This document shows positions 26,371-35,667 of a DNA stretch of 64,000 nucleotides, piece by piece. Within the stretch, counting starts at the first letter, position 1. Every line of letters begins with the position of its first letter. A program made the translations under genes and the position numbers. The notes under the pieces are model-generated. The model saw only the letters and a program-made list of their open reading frames with translations. It searched no databases and had not been told where the DNA came from. Source of the DNA: an uncultured Bacteroidota bacterium (lineage in GTDB: Bacteria; Bacteroidota; Bacteroidia; Bacteroidales; UBA12077); assembly GCA_913055635.1 (NCBI GenBank), contig CAJXLK010000002.1:114993-178992 (forward strand). The letters run 5' to 3'.

Positions 26371-29343
26371 ATGGCGCAGACATTCATTGTAGGGATTATT
26401 GATGACAAAACGTTCGGTCCGATAGCCCGACCCCTGATCATCAATAAATACGAAGACAAAGGTTTTTTACCCATTGAAGCTCAACTCAATGAGCTCAATT
26501 ACCCGCGATATGCCCCCCAGCTTAACTCCCAGCAAAGGGAAATATATGAAATCACCCGCCAGTACAGTGAAAAGAACCTGTACCGCATTTTCGGCAGGAA
26601 AAAGGATCAAACCCTTAAAGAATTCCTGAACAAAGTCCCTTCTGATTACGTCTCGGAAAGAATCCGCCCTTTCATCGAAAAACGCCAGGCCCGCCTGGCT
26701 GATTTGCTGAGAGAAACCGACATTGAGGTTTATTTCAAAGAAAAACACCAATTCATCAACCGGGATCACTGCATAGAAGTTTTACCGGAACAGGCCAATA
26801 CCCTGTTCAACATTGAAAAAGGGGAACATGAGACCCGATATAATTTATCGGTGAGCCAGGGCGGAGAAGAAATCAGTCTGATCAATAAAAGCCACATCAT
26901 ATTGGCCCATGAGCCGTGCCGAATGATCATTGAAAATCAGCTGTATGCTTTCAGTGACATCGATGCCAATAAGCTCAAGCCGTTCTTCCAAAAAGAATAC
27001 ATCATTGTCCCCCAGCAATTTGAAAAGAAATGGTTTGAGAGTTTCGCCCTCCCCAACATTAAAAAATATGCAGTCCATGCCAAAGGTTTCGACATTGAAA
27101 CCATCGATCCTCCACGACAAAGCTGGCTTACCCTGCATAATGATCTTTATCAGCGCCCATCCCTGATATTGTCCTTTTCATATGGCGAGCAATCTTTTTT
27201 GGCCCACAATAAGCAAAAGACCAAAGTCATACTGGAATATCAAAATGAACGATACCGATTTTCAAAAATTGAGCGGGATCTGGAATGGGAAGCCACTATA
27301 CAAGAAGAAATTAAAAGAATAGGCTTAGAGAATTATCAGGAAAATTTTTTCCATCCTTTTCCCCATAAAGCTTCGGCCGGCTCTGAGAAAGACCCCCTGC
27401 ACGAATTGCTGCAATGGCTTAAAGAACATCAGGATGAACTCAAAGAAAAGGGCATCAAGGTAGAGCGAAATTTGGGGGGAAAGACATACAGCCTTTACGA
27501 ATTCAATATTCAATCGCAGGTCAATGAAAACAACGACTGGTTCGATCTCAAGGCTCGTGTTCAAATCGGTTCCTACGAATTTTCCTTTGTGACCCTCAAA
27601 GACTATATTCTGCAGGGTATTCGTGAAATTCCCCTGCCCAATGGAGAATATGCCCTTCTGCCGGAGGAATGGTTCACCCATTACAAGGATCTTTTTAAAT
27701 TTGGCCAAATAGATACGGATCGGCTCAAAATCAACAAGTTTCACTTCAAAATACTGGAAAAAAGCATTGGCAAAGAATTTAGCCAAAATTACCTGGAACG
27801 CTTAAAAGATTTGGAAGAGCAGCTGGATCAACAACAGGTTCCTGTGCCCGGCGACATACAGGCCACCCTTAGGCCTTACCAACTCAAAGGTTACCAGTGG
27901 ATGCACCTTCTCAACCAGTATGAATTTGGCGGATGCCTGGCCGACGATATGGGCCTGGGCAAAACCGTCCAAACCCTGACCCTTTTGGTTCATGTAAAAA
28001 ATACCGCCGAACCGGTGCCCATTGCCCAATCGGAACTCACCCCATCCGGTCAGTTAAGCCTGTTTGACTCCTGGGAACGGGCAGACGCCTATGCCGATAC
28101 CCTCGAAAAAACCAGCCCCGTTTCCCTGATTGTCATGCCCACTTCCCTGATATACAACTGGGAAGATGAGATAAAAAAATTCACCCCCCAACTCCAGGTT
28201 TATCGCTATACCGGGATTCACCGGACCCGTAAACCAGAAGAACTCCACCACTACGACCTCGTGCTCACAACCTATGGCATCGTACGCAATGATTACCAGC
28301 TTTTGCGGCGAATCCCCTTTCATTACCTCATCCTCGACGAAAGCCAGTACATTAAAAATCCCTCTTCCAAAATCTACAAGGCCGTAAACGAACTCCATAG
28401 CAAACACAAACTGGTGCTGACCGGTACCCCAATAGAAAATTCCCTCTCTGACCTTTGGGCCCAGTTCAACTTCCTGAACAAAGGCTTGTTGGGCAGTTAT
28501 CATTTTTTTAAAAATGAATTCCTCCAGCCCATCGAAAAACAAAATAACCAGGAACAGGAAGCTAAACTGCAGGCAATGATCGACCCGTTTATCCTGCGAC
28601 GCACCAAACACCAGGTAGCCAAAGAATTACCAGAAAAAACCGAACAGGTCATTTATTGCGAAATGACCGAGCCCCAGGCTTCTTATTACGAAAGAGAAAA
28701 ATCGATCATCCGCAACAACATACTGGAACACCTTGAAGCTGAAGAAGATAAAAACAGCCTTCAAATCCTCGACGGGCTCTCACGGTTGCGACAAATTGCC
28801 AACCACCCCTTAATGGTGGATGAGGATTATTATGGGGAGTCGGGCAAATTCAACGAAATCATTGACTATTTGGGGAGCCTCATATCTGAAGACCATAAAG
28901 TTTTGGTTTTCAGCTCCTACAAAAAGCACCTCCGCCTTTTGGAACACCATTTTAAACACATCGGCTGGAACTATTCCCTGCTCACCGGGGAGACGCAAAA
29001 CCGACAGCAAGTGATTGGCGAATTTCAGGATAACCCCCAGAACAAAATCTTCCTGATCCAGATCAAGGCAGGCGGATTTGGTCTGAACCTGACGGCAGCC
29101 GACTATGTCTTGATTCTGGATCCATGGTGGAACCCCGCCGTTGAAGAACAGGCCATTAATCGGGCCCACCGCATCGGCCAGGATAAAAAGGTCATGGTAT
29201 ATCGTTTTATTTCAGCCGGCACAGTAGAGGAAAAAATCCAACAGCTTCAAAACAGGAAAGCACGCCTGGCCGAAACCTTCATTACTCCTAGTGAAACCCT
29301 GAAGAAACTCACCCGCGAGCAACTCCTGGAATTGTTCGGGTAA
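26371..29343 (+). CDS. SNF2/Rad54-family ATP-dependent helicase-like protein
   Basis: 990 residues. The first 480 residues are a poorly conserved N-terminal region; the SNF2 core follows with Walker A DDMGLGKTVQTL (near residue 525), the DEAH-box equivalent DESQYIKN, LTGTPIENSLSDLW, and in the second RecA lobe QIKAGGFGLNLTAADYV and the arginine-finger motif QAINRAHRIGQ. The intact motifs support DNA-stimulated ATPase/translocase activity. It stands alone with no nearby restriction or defence genes. Housekeeping chromatin-like or repair roles are typical for bacterial members but unproven here. Confidence 0.9.
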   Translation: MAQTFIVGIIDDKTFGPIARPLIINKYEDKGFLPIEAQLNELNYPRYAPQLNSQQREIYEITRQYSEKNLYRIFGRKKDQTLKEFLNKVPSDYVSERIRPFIEKRQARLADLLRETDIEVYFKEKHQFINRDHCIEVLPEQANTLFNIEKGEHETRYNLSVSQGGEEISLINKSHIILAHEPCRMIIENQLYAFSDIDANKLKPFFQKEYIIVPQQFEKKWFESFALPNIKKYAVHAKGFDIETIDPPRQSWLTLHNDLYQRPSLILSFSYGEQSFLAHNKQKTKVILEYQNERYRFSKIERDLEWEATIQEEIKRIGLENYQENFFHPFPHKASAGSEKDPLHELLQWLKEHQDELKEKGIKVERNLGGKTYSLYEFNIQSQVNENNDWFDLKARVQIGSYEFSFVTLKDYILQGIREIPLPNGEYALLPEEWFTHYKDLFKFGQIDTDRLKINKFHFKILEKSIGKEFSQNYLERLKDLEEQLDQQQVPVPGDIQATLRPYQLKGYQWMHLLNQYEFGGCLADDMGLGKTVQTLTLLVHVKNTAEPVPIAQSELTPSGQLSLFDSWERADAYADTLEKTSPVSLIVMPTSLIYNWEDEIKKFTPQLQVYRYTGIHRTRKPEELHHYDLVLTTYGIVRNDYQLLRRIPFHYLILDESQYIKNPSSKIYKAVNELHSKHKLVLTGTPIENSLSDLWAQFNFLNKGLLGSYHFFKNEFLQPIEKQNNQEQEAKLQAMIDPFILRRTKHQVAKELPEKTEQVIYCEMTEPQASYYEREKSIIRNNILEHLEAEEDKNSLQILDGLSRLRQIANHPLMVDEDYYGESGKFNEIIDYLGSLISEDHKVLVFSSYKKHLRLLEHHFKHIGWNYSLLTGETQNRQQVIGEFQDNPQNKIFLIQIKAGGFGLNLTAADYVLILDPWWNPAVEEQAINRAHRIGQDKKVMVYRFISAGTVEEKIQQLQNRKARLAETFITPSETLKKLTREQLLELFG

Positions 29344-29517
29344 AAACCGCAATCCCCTCTTGAGACCCCAATGTATTGATTGAGTACCAGGATGTGGCCA
29401 TCGCATAAAAGCAACGATTACTCTTTGATATCCCATGTTAGCGCATAAACCCCGCTATTCCTCTTTAATACCCCCTTTTGTTTGAGGAAGGGGATGCCGG
29501 AACCGCATATATACCCT

Positions 29518-30735
29518 TTACTCCGCTTTTATTTCCCCCGATTTGCGGAGGGCAAGCTTGGCCAGCACCGGTCCGATCAATTCATGGAGGACCGTGGCAC
29601 CTAAAATGATGTTGATGAAAGCATCCGATATCTGGGAAAATGCAGGGTCCTGTTTAATTAAAAGGGCCAGCCCGATCACAATACCTCCCTGAGGGATCAG
29701 ACCGGCCGGGGTATATTTGCGCACCTTTGCCTCTGCACCACGGGCACCCAGGGTTACCCCCAGCATCTTTCCGGCCCCGCGGAAAAGGAGGTAGAAGAAA
29801 ATCAACAGAAAATAATCGCCCAGAACCAAAACATCCAGGTGCATGCCGCTGATGGTAAAGAATAGAACAAATATGAGCTGTTCGGTATAGCGCTCCAGTA
29901 TATTAAAAATCTTCTCGCTGTAAAGGTTAAAATTGACCACCACGAATCCCATGAACATCACTGAGAGCAACTCATCAACCCTCAGCCATTCAGAGACACC
30001 AAAATTAACCGCCAACAAGCCAATGATCAGGACAATGAACATCCCTTCACCCTCCCGCTTCAAAAACAGGGTGACCTGGTTGAATATCCAACCGATCAAA
30101 CCGCCCAGTGCCAGGGCTCCAATGATCTGGCGAAGGATGTGCCAGGTAACCTGCCCGATACCGGCACTTTCCGGGGCAATGAAAGAACCGGCAAAAGCTA
30201 CCGCAATGCTGTAGAGGACAATGCCCATGGCATCATCAAATGCGGCAATGCCCATGACAGAAGACATTACCTTGCCTTTTGCCCGATACTCATGGGCAAC
30301 GGCTAAGGTAGCAGTGGGGTCGGTAGGGGCTGCCAGTGAACTCAGCAAAAGGGCAAAAGGAATATATACCGACATGTAACCGGCTCCTTCCACATTCAGG
30401 AAGAACGGGGCAACCACAATAAAACCCCCCAGTACCAATGCAAAGGCCATGGTCGATTCCAGCAGCGTCATCCGCAGCAGGCGCCCACCCATTCGACGGA
30501 TCTTCGAAAGCAAAAGGGTACCCCCTACTGAAAAGGCAATCACACTGAGCGAAAGATGGGTGACCACATCGGTATGGCGGATAAAGGATTCCGGTATGAA
30601 CCCCATTATCCGCGGATTCAATATCACACCAGCCAGTATATACCCAGTGACTTTGGGCAGCTTTGCCTTGCTGGCCAATTCTCCGAAAAGAAAGCCCGCG
30701 ACAATGACAATGCCCACGACCAACATAGAATTCAT
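29518..30735 (-). CDS. Cation:proton antiporter, CPA2/KefB-NhaP type membrane domain
   Basis: 405 residues, about 12 hydrophobic helices, no C-terminal TrkA-N domain. The aspartate pair region FDDAMGIVLYS (near residue 166) and the unwound-helix motif APTDPTATLAVA are characteristic of monovalent cation/H+ exchangers. It probably expels Na+ or K+ against protons across the inner membrane, and it would interact with the ion gradient made by the hydrogenase. Confidence 0.85.
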   Translation of the reverse strand: MNSMLVVGIVIVAGFLFGELASKAKLPKVTGYILAGVILNPRIMGFIPESFIRHTDVVTHLSLSVIAFSVGGTLLLSKIRRMGGRLLRMTLLESTMAFALVLGGFIVVAPFFLNVEGAGYMSVYIPFALLLSSLAAPTDPTATLAVAHEYRAKGKVMSSVMGIAAFDDAMGIVLYSIAVAFAGSFIAPESAGIGQVTWHILRQIIGALALGGLIGWIFNQVTLFLKREGEGMFIVLIIGLLAVNFGVSEWLRVDELLSVMFMGFVVVNFNLYSEKIFNILERYTEQLIFVLFFTISGMHLDVLVLGDYFLLIFFYLLFRGAGKMLGVTLGARGAEAKVRKYTPAGLIPQGGIVIGLALLIKQDPAFSQISDAFINIILGATVLHELIGPVLAKLALRKSGEIKAE

Positions 30736-30798
30736 TACCTATGGATTTAGTTCTACTCCAAAGATAATAATTCTAAACCAGAACAAATTCCCCGCAGA

Positions 30799-31032
30799 TC
30801 ACAACTGATCTATCTCACCGGCAACCTTGTAGTCCTTATCCGTTACCCGGCCCTCACTATGTGTGGTCAATGTGATTTTAACCTTGTTGTAGGAATGGAT
30901 GTATAGATCGGGATGGTGCTGATGGGTTTCAGCAATGTCCTTAACCCGGTTGACGAAATCTATGGCTTCAACAAAATCCTTAAAGTTAAAGGTTTTGGTT
31001 ATTTCGCTTTGTGTTTCTTTCCAGTCTTCCAT
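30799..31032 (-). CDS. Pterin-4a-carbinolamine dehydratase (PCD/DCoH)
   Basis: 77 residues from the ATG at 31032; the longer frame from 31068 adds 12 residues with no match. The catalytic motif ETHQHHPDLYI (usually E-x-x-x-HHPD) and the following SYNKVKITLTTHSEG fit the family. The enzyme dehydrates 4a-hydroxytetrahydropterin; a linked aromatic amino acid hydroxylase is not present, as is common in bacteria. Confidence 0.85.
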   Translation of the reverse strand: MEDWKETQSEITKTFNFKDFVEAIDFVNRVKDIAETHQHHPDLYIHSYNKVKITLTTHSEGRVTDKDYKVAGEIDQL

Positions 31033-31319
31033 AAGCTTTTTTATTGATAAACAATTTACTGTATTCAATTGTTTGCTTCCAATGGATTAGATGAGGAAGC
31101 ATGATTGAAAAAAATAACAGGAAATATGCGTGGCCATCAAATGATTTGAATCTTCAGGCATGGCCTTGACAGCATTGATCAAAATCTCACTGCTTCTTAG
31201 CGGTTTCGGCAATGAACCGGGAGAAAAATTCATTAACTTTACAGCAGGCCAAAAGATAAATGGCAATACACCCGGAAGATTATTAAGCAGGTAGTGAGGG
31301 TACCCAAAAGCTATCAATC

Positions 31320-31955
31320 ATGATCAATGTCCTCATCGTTGATGACCATACCATTGTAAGGAAAGGGCTAAAGCAACTGCTGGATGATACGACCGATATC
31401 CGGGTCAAAGGGGAGGCCGAGCATGCTGCTGACATGCTCAAGCAAATCAACCAGGAAGACTATGATGTAGTGGTTTTGGATATATCCCTGCCGGGTCGAA
31501 GTGGGGTGGAAGCCCTCAAGCAGCTAAAAAGCATCCAGCCTGATTTGCCGGTGCTGATCCTGAGCATGTACCCGGAAGATCAATATGCACTAAGGGTTAT
31601 GAAGTCCGGGGCGGCCGGATATTTAACCAAAGAGAGTGCCCCGGGGGAACTTGAAAATGCCATCCGAAAAGTGGCTGCAGGAAAAAGATACATCAGTTCC
31701 AAGGTAGCTGAAACCCTGGCCGATCACCTGCACGAACCGTCCAACACCCCTGCCTATAAAAGCCTCTCCGACCGGGAATTTGAAGTGCTGCGCCGCATTG
31801 CTTCCGGGGAAACCCTCACCGAGATATCCGGAAACCTCTCGTTAAGCGTCAAAACCATTAGCACCTACCGCACCCGCATTCTTAACAAGCTAAATCTCTC
31901 CAACAATTCGGAGCTCATTCGCTATGCCATTCAAAATAAACTGGTAGATCTGTAG
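31320..31955 (+). CDS. NarL/FixJ-family response regulator (orphan)
   Basis: 211 residues. Receiver domain at 1-120 with the acidic pair DD near residue 8, phospho-acceptor aspartate in VVLDISLPG and conserved lysine in YLTKES; a LuxR-type helix-turn-helix at about 145-205 (LSDREFEVLRRIASGETLTE). No histidine kinase or other target gene is adjacent. It is a DNA-binding regulator whose signal is unknown. Confidence 0.9.
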   Translation: MINVLIVDDHTIVRKGLKQLLDDTTDIRVKGEAEHAADMLKQINQEDYDVVVLDISLPGRSGVEALKQLKSIQPDLPVLILSMYPEDQYALRVMKSGAAGYLTKESAPGELENAIRKVAAGKRYISSKVAETLADHLHEPSNTPAYKSLSDREFEVLRRIASGETLTEISGNLSLSVKTISTYRTRILNKLNLSNNSELIRYAIQNKLVDL

Positions 31956-32015
31956 GTGTTTATCGGCAAATGGGTTCAAGAAGTAGATCACAGACCAGGT
32001 CACATCAGGGACTTG

Positions 32016-32981
32016 TCAGATCATTTGTTGAATTTCCTTCCACTGTTGAACAGAAAGGCGGGCCCCCTCCACTTCAAGGATTTTGGAAGCCACAAATGAA
32101 GCCACTTTGCCGCAGTGGGTCAGGTGGTAATTTTTGAGCCATCCGTAGAGGAAACCAGCCATATATAAATCACCGGCGCCGGTGGTGTCATGGGGTCCGG
32201 AGGGGGCTGCGGCAATGGTGTAAAATTCGTTGCCCCGTTGGATCAGGGCGCCCTTTTCCCCCTGTTTGATCACGACCACTTCACAATCCTTGGCGATGCT
32301 TCGGATGCCCCGTTCAGGTTCATTGCCGGTGTATGAAAAGGCCTCCAGATCATTGGCAAAAACCATGTCAACATGGGTTTTCAGCAATCGCTTTAAGAAT
32401 TCGCGGTAGCCCTCCGCGATATGGCTGCTGGCCATATCGAAAAGCACCTGTGCCTGCTGGAGGTCTTCGCGTTGAAGAAAATCCTCCAAAAAATCTTCCC
32501 GGGGGGCCAGAAAACCATCAACCACCAGGTGGGTGTGGTCTGACAAATCCCATTCGTCCAGATCTGCCTTGGTGAGTTGTTCATTGACGCCGGTATAGCC
32601 GACCACCGTTTTTTCACCGTCGGGGGTAATCAGATGAAGGACTCTTCCTGTCGCACCCTCTTTGCGCACCGGAGCAAAGGAAACCCCTGCCTGCTGCAAA
32701 TCCTGTTCAAACAGACTGGCCCATTCATCATGGCCAAGGGCGCCGAGGAAAGTGGCCTCGTAACCCATGCTGGCCAGAGGGTGCAGCACATTGGAGGCAG
32801 ATCCGCCCGGGACAAAACGGGCACTCTCTGTGTTTAACTCCTGGTAAATGGAGTCAAATACCGATTGATCCACATGTTCCTGTGAACCCTTGGCAAAGCC
32901 GTACTTTTTTAGCAACCCCTCATCATCCAGGTTGACAAATATATCGATCAGCGCATGGCCGATTCCTGCAATTTTTGACAT
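32016..32981 (-). CDS. PfkB-family kinase, adenosine kinase-like (copy 1)
   Basis: 321 residues of the ribokinase/PfkB family: N-terminal GIGHALIDIFVNL, the GGSASNVLHPLASMG substrate-binding glycine motif, and the C-terminal catalytic GPHDTTGAGDLYMAGFLYG with the base aspartate. The gene order with metK and ahcY suggests adenosine as substrate, removing the product of S-adenosylhomocysteine hydrolysis. It is related to, but clearly diverged from, the neighbour at 33223. Confidence 0.8.
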   Translation of the reverse strand: MSKIAGIGHALIDIFVNLDDEGLLKKYGFAKGSQEHVDQSVFDSIYQELNTESARFVPGGSASNVLHPLASMGYEATFLGALGHDEWASLFEQDLQQAGVSFAPVRKEGATGRVLHLITPDGEKTVVGYTGVNEQLTKADLDEWDLSDHTHLVVDGFLAPREDFLEDFLQREDLQQAQVLFDMASSHIAEGYREFLKRLLKTHVDMVFANDLEAFSYTGNEPERGIRSIAKDCEVVVIKQGEKGALIQRGNEFYTIAAAPSGPHDTTGAGDLYMAGFLYGWLKNYHLTHCGKVASFVASKILEVEGARLSVQQWKEIQQMI

Positions 32982-33038
32982 AACAACCGTTTTTGGTGCT
33001 TTAAAGATAAAGAAAAGCGTTTGATTATGGCAAAAAAT

Positions 33039-33233
33039 ACCCCGCTTAGCGGGGTCAAAAACATAAAATACCCCGCTTAGCGGGGGTATTGGAAAGAAGC
33101 TACCCCGCTAAGCGGGGGTATTAAGCGGGGTATTAGACTCCGCCTAGCGGAGGGGTATGATCTTCTGACCCCGCTTAGCGGGGAGAAATTGACCCCGCTA
33201 AGCGGGGTCTCTTAGGGGTCTTTTAAGCGGGGT
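33039..33233. repeat. Array of palindromic repeats (17-bp GC-rich hairpin family)
   Basis: Perfect or near-perfect copies of ACCCCGCTTAGCGGGGT occur at 33039-33055, 33070-33087, 33102-33119, 33168-33183 and 33192-33208, a variant (CTCCGCCTAGCGGAG) at 33138-33152, and half copies at 33121-33131 and 33214-33233. The central TT/AA alternates between CTTAG and CTAAG, which is the same element in either orientation. The last half copy contains the stop codon and final codons of the upstream kinase gene. Relatives occur at 41839-41887 and 53763-53808. REP-like; it may also act as a terminator. Confidence 0.9.
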
Positions 33234-34203
33234 TGGAAGCAATCAGGCGTTTAATTTCCTGCCATTGGGATTGATCCATTTTGGCACCAACCCCCTCGAT
33301 GACCTTGCCGGCCAAAACCGACCCGACATATCCGCAGTAATCCAACCCGTAATTATTCACCAAACCGTAAAGGAAACCAGCGGCGAAAGCATCGCCGGCA
33401 CCTGTAGTGTCTACCGGTTGGGCGGATATGGGCCTGATATAATGTTTCTCCGCTCCCCTTTTGATGTAGGAGCCTTCCTTGCCTACTTTCACGATGGCAA
33501 TCCTGCACAGACCAGCCAGCTCATCCAGGGCTTCTTCGGGTTCTTTGCCGGTGAAAGCCTTGGCTTCCTCTTCGTTGGCAAATAGAATATCGACATAATC
33601 CTTGACAAAAGTGCTGAGGAAATCCAGGTTGGCTTCCACCACATTGAAGCTGGCCAAATCAAGGGAGACCAACATGCCATTTTCGCGAGCCAACTCAAAG
33701 GCCCGCTTCATCAATTCATGATTCTGGATCAGGTAGCCTTCCAGGTGCAGGTACTTATAACCTGTAAAAAGTTGGGGAGTCAGCTCAGAACCGGTCAGCT
33801 CAACGGCAGCACCCAAAAAAGTGGCAAAGGTACGTTCCGAATCGGGGCTCATCAGGGCAATGGCCCTTCCACTATCGGTTTGACTGTGAAACAGCTTCGG
33901 ATCAATCCCGGCTTGTTTCATATCCTGGCTGAAGAAACGGCCCAACTCATCATCCCCTACCTTACCAATGAAACCCGTCTCAACCGCGAGCCGGGCCAGG
34001 CCATGAATGGTGTTGGCTGCTGATCCACCACTGGCCCGCTGTTTGTCCAGGTCCTCCGTGGCACGGGTCAGCTTCTGACTGAATGCCTGGTCCACCAATT
34101 GCATGCTGCCTTTGGGAAGCTGATACGCTTCCAGCAGGGTTTCATCTTTCAGGCGGGTCATGATATCGACCAGGGCATTTCCTATTCCTAATACGCGATC
34201 CAT
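33223..34203 (-). CDS. PfkB-family kinase, adenosine kinase-like (copy 2)
   Basis: 326 residues from the ATG at 34203 (MDRVLGIGNALVDIMTRL); an upstream in-frame start at 34263 would add 20 residues with no family match. It has GGSAANTIHGLARL and the catalytic PVDTTGAGDAFAAGFLYG motif. It follows metK in transcription order, so it likely phosphorylates adenosine from the SAM cycle. Its final codons (ASNPA) are written by a half copy of the palindromic repeat, suggesting that the 3' end was remodelled by the repeat. Confidence 0.85.
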   Translation of the reverse strand: MDRVLGIGNALVDIMTRLKDETLLEAYQLPKGSMQLVDQAFSQKLTRATEDLDKQRASGGSAANTIHGLARLAVETGFIGKVGDDELGRFFSQDMKQAGIDPKLFHSQTDSGRAIALMSPDSERTFATFLGAAVELTGSELTPQLFTGYKYLHLEGYLIQNHELMKRAFELARENGMLVSLDLASFNVVEANLDFLSTFVKDYVDILFANEEEAKAFTGKEPEEALDELAGLCRIAIVKVGKEGSYIKRGAEKHYIRPISAQPVDTTGAGDAFAAGFLYGLVNNYGLDYCGYVGSVLAGKVIEGVGAKMDQSQWQEIKRLIASNPA

Positions 34204-34309
34204 AAATGTGTTTTTTGATTCAGACAATACAAATAAAGGAAGTCCCGGAGAAACCATGCACACCTTTAAGGGTACAGTCTTTCCGGGACAAAGCTTTGGT
34301 TGGTCAGCT

Positions 34310-35584
34310 TTATTTTAAGCCGAATTCTTCTTTGATCTGGTCGACATAATCCAGTTTCTCCCAGGCGAAAGTATCCACTTCCTTGCGGTCGCCATTGATG
34401 TATACCACTTTCTTGCCCGGATTACGGCCCATGTGGCCATAAGCGGCAGTTTCCTGAAAGATGGGATTGCGCAGGCCAAAACGCTTGATGATGGCATTGG
34501 GCCGTAGGTCGAACAATTTCTTGACTTTTTGGGCAATCTCCTCATTGGTTAGATTAACCTTGGAGCCATGGGTCCCAACAAACAGGCCCACAGGTTCAGA
34601 AACGCCAATGGCATAGGCCAGCTGCACTTCCACTTCCTCGGCGATACCGGCCGCCACCATGTTCTTGGCAATGTGGCGTGCTGCATAAGCGGCAGAACGG
34701 TCAACCTTGGAGGGGTCCTTCCCGGAGAAGGCACCGCCCCCATGGGCGCCCCTCCCGCCATAGGTGTCGACGATGATCTTACGGCCGGTCAGGCCGGTGT
34801 CGCCGTGCGGACCGCCGATGACAAACTTGCCGGTGGGGTTGACCAGCAAACGGAAATCGGTGTCAAAATACTTCTGAATTTCAGCAGGATAGGATTTTTT
34901 TACCCGGGGCAACAGGATGTTTTTGACATCGGTTTCAATTTTACCCAGCATTTCGCGGTCGGCTTTTTTACGAGCCTTTTCGGTGTTATCGACCGGGGAA
35001 ATGAATTCATCGTGCTGGGTTGAAAGGACAATGGTATTGATACCCATGGGTGTATGGTCATCATCATACTGAAAGGTCACCTGGGCTTTGGAATCAGGAC
35101 GCAGGTAAGGCATCTCTCCTTCAATGCGTCGGATCTCGGCCAACTCTTTTAGCAGACGATGGGAGATATCCACGGGCAAAGGCATGTAATTTTCGGTTTG
35201 GGTAGTGGCAAAGCCAAACATCATGCCCTGGTCACCCGCACCCATCTCTTCTTCTGATTCGCGTTCAACGCCCATGCTGATATCGGGCGATTGTTCGTGG
35301 ATGGAAGTCAGTACACCGCAGGAATCGGCATCAAACCGGTATTCGGGACGGGTATAACCGATGCCCCGCACCACATTACGGGCAATCTCCTGGACATCAA
35401 CATAAGCTTCCGTCTTGATTTCACCGCCTACTACAACAAGGCCGGTGGTTACAAATGTCTCGGCAGCACATTTGGAATTGGGATCCTGTTTGAGCAGCTC
35501 ATCCAGGATGGCATCCGATATCTGATCGGCTACCTTATCGGGATGGCCCTCAGAAACAGATTCCGAAGTGAATAAATATGGCAT
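34310..35584 (-). CDS. metK: S-adenosylmethionine synthetase
   Basis: 424 residues with the family landmarks FTSESVSEGHPDKVADQISD at the N-terminus, GAGDQGMMFG near residue 116, and GGRGAHGGGAFSGKD near 275. It makes SAM from methionine and ATP in the cytoplasm. It lies between ahcY and a PfkB kinase in one minus-strand block, so synthesis of SAM and removal of its by-products are encoded together. Confidence 0.97.
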   Translation of the reverse strand: MPYLFTSESVSEGHPDKVADQISDAILDELLKQDPNSKCAAETFVTTGLVVVGGEIKTEAYVDVQEIARNVVRGIGYTRPEYRFDADSCGVLTSIHEQSPDISMGVERESEEEMGAGDQGMMFGFATTQTENYMPLPVDISHRLLKELAEIRRIEGEMPYLRPDSKAQVTFQYDDDHTPMGINTIVLSTQHDEFISPVDNTEKARKKADREMLGKIETDVKNILLPRVKKSYPAEIQKYFDTDFRLLVNPTGKFVIGGPHGDTGLTGRKIIVDTYGGRGAHGGGAFSGKDPSKVDRSAAYAARHIAKNMVAAGIAEEVEVQLAYAIGVSEPVGLFVGTHGSKVNLTNEEIAQKVKKLFDLRPNAIIKRFGLRNPIFQETAAYGHMGRNPGKKVVYINGDRKEVDTFAWEKLDYVDQIKEEFGLK

Positions 35585-35667
35585 AATTGAATTGTTTTTG
35601 GGTTCTTAATTGATTGGTGTTCCTAAAAAAAAATACATCTTCCCAAAATAACCCCAGAAACTTGGGA

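Noticed and set aside
31087..31317. 76-codon minus-strand frame between the pterin dehydratase and response regulator genes
   Set aside because: No recognisable motif, poor start context, and it covers the promoter region of the response regulator.
33039..33233. CRISPR array
   Set aside because: Repeats are perfect palindromes of only 15-19 bp, intervals are unequal (as short as about 9 bp), and no cas gene is near.
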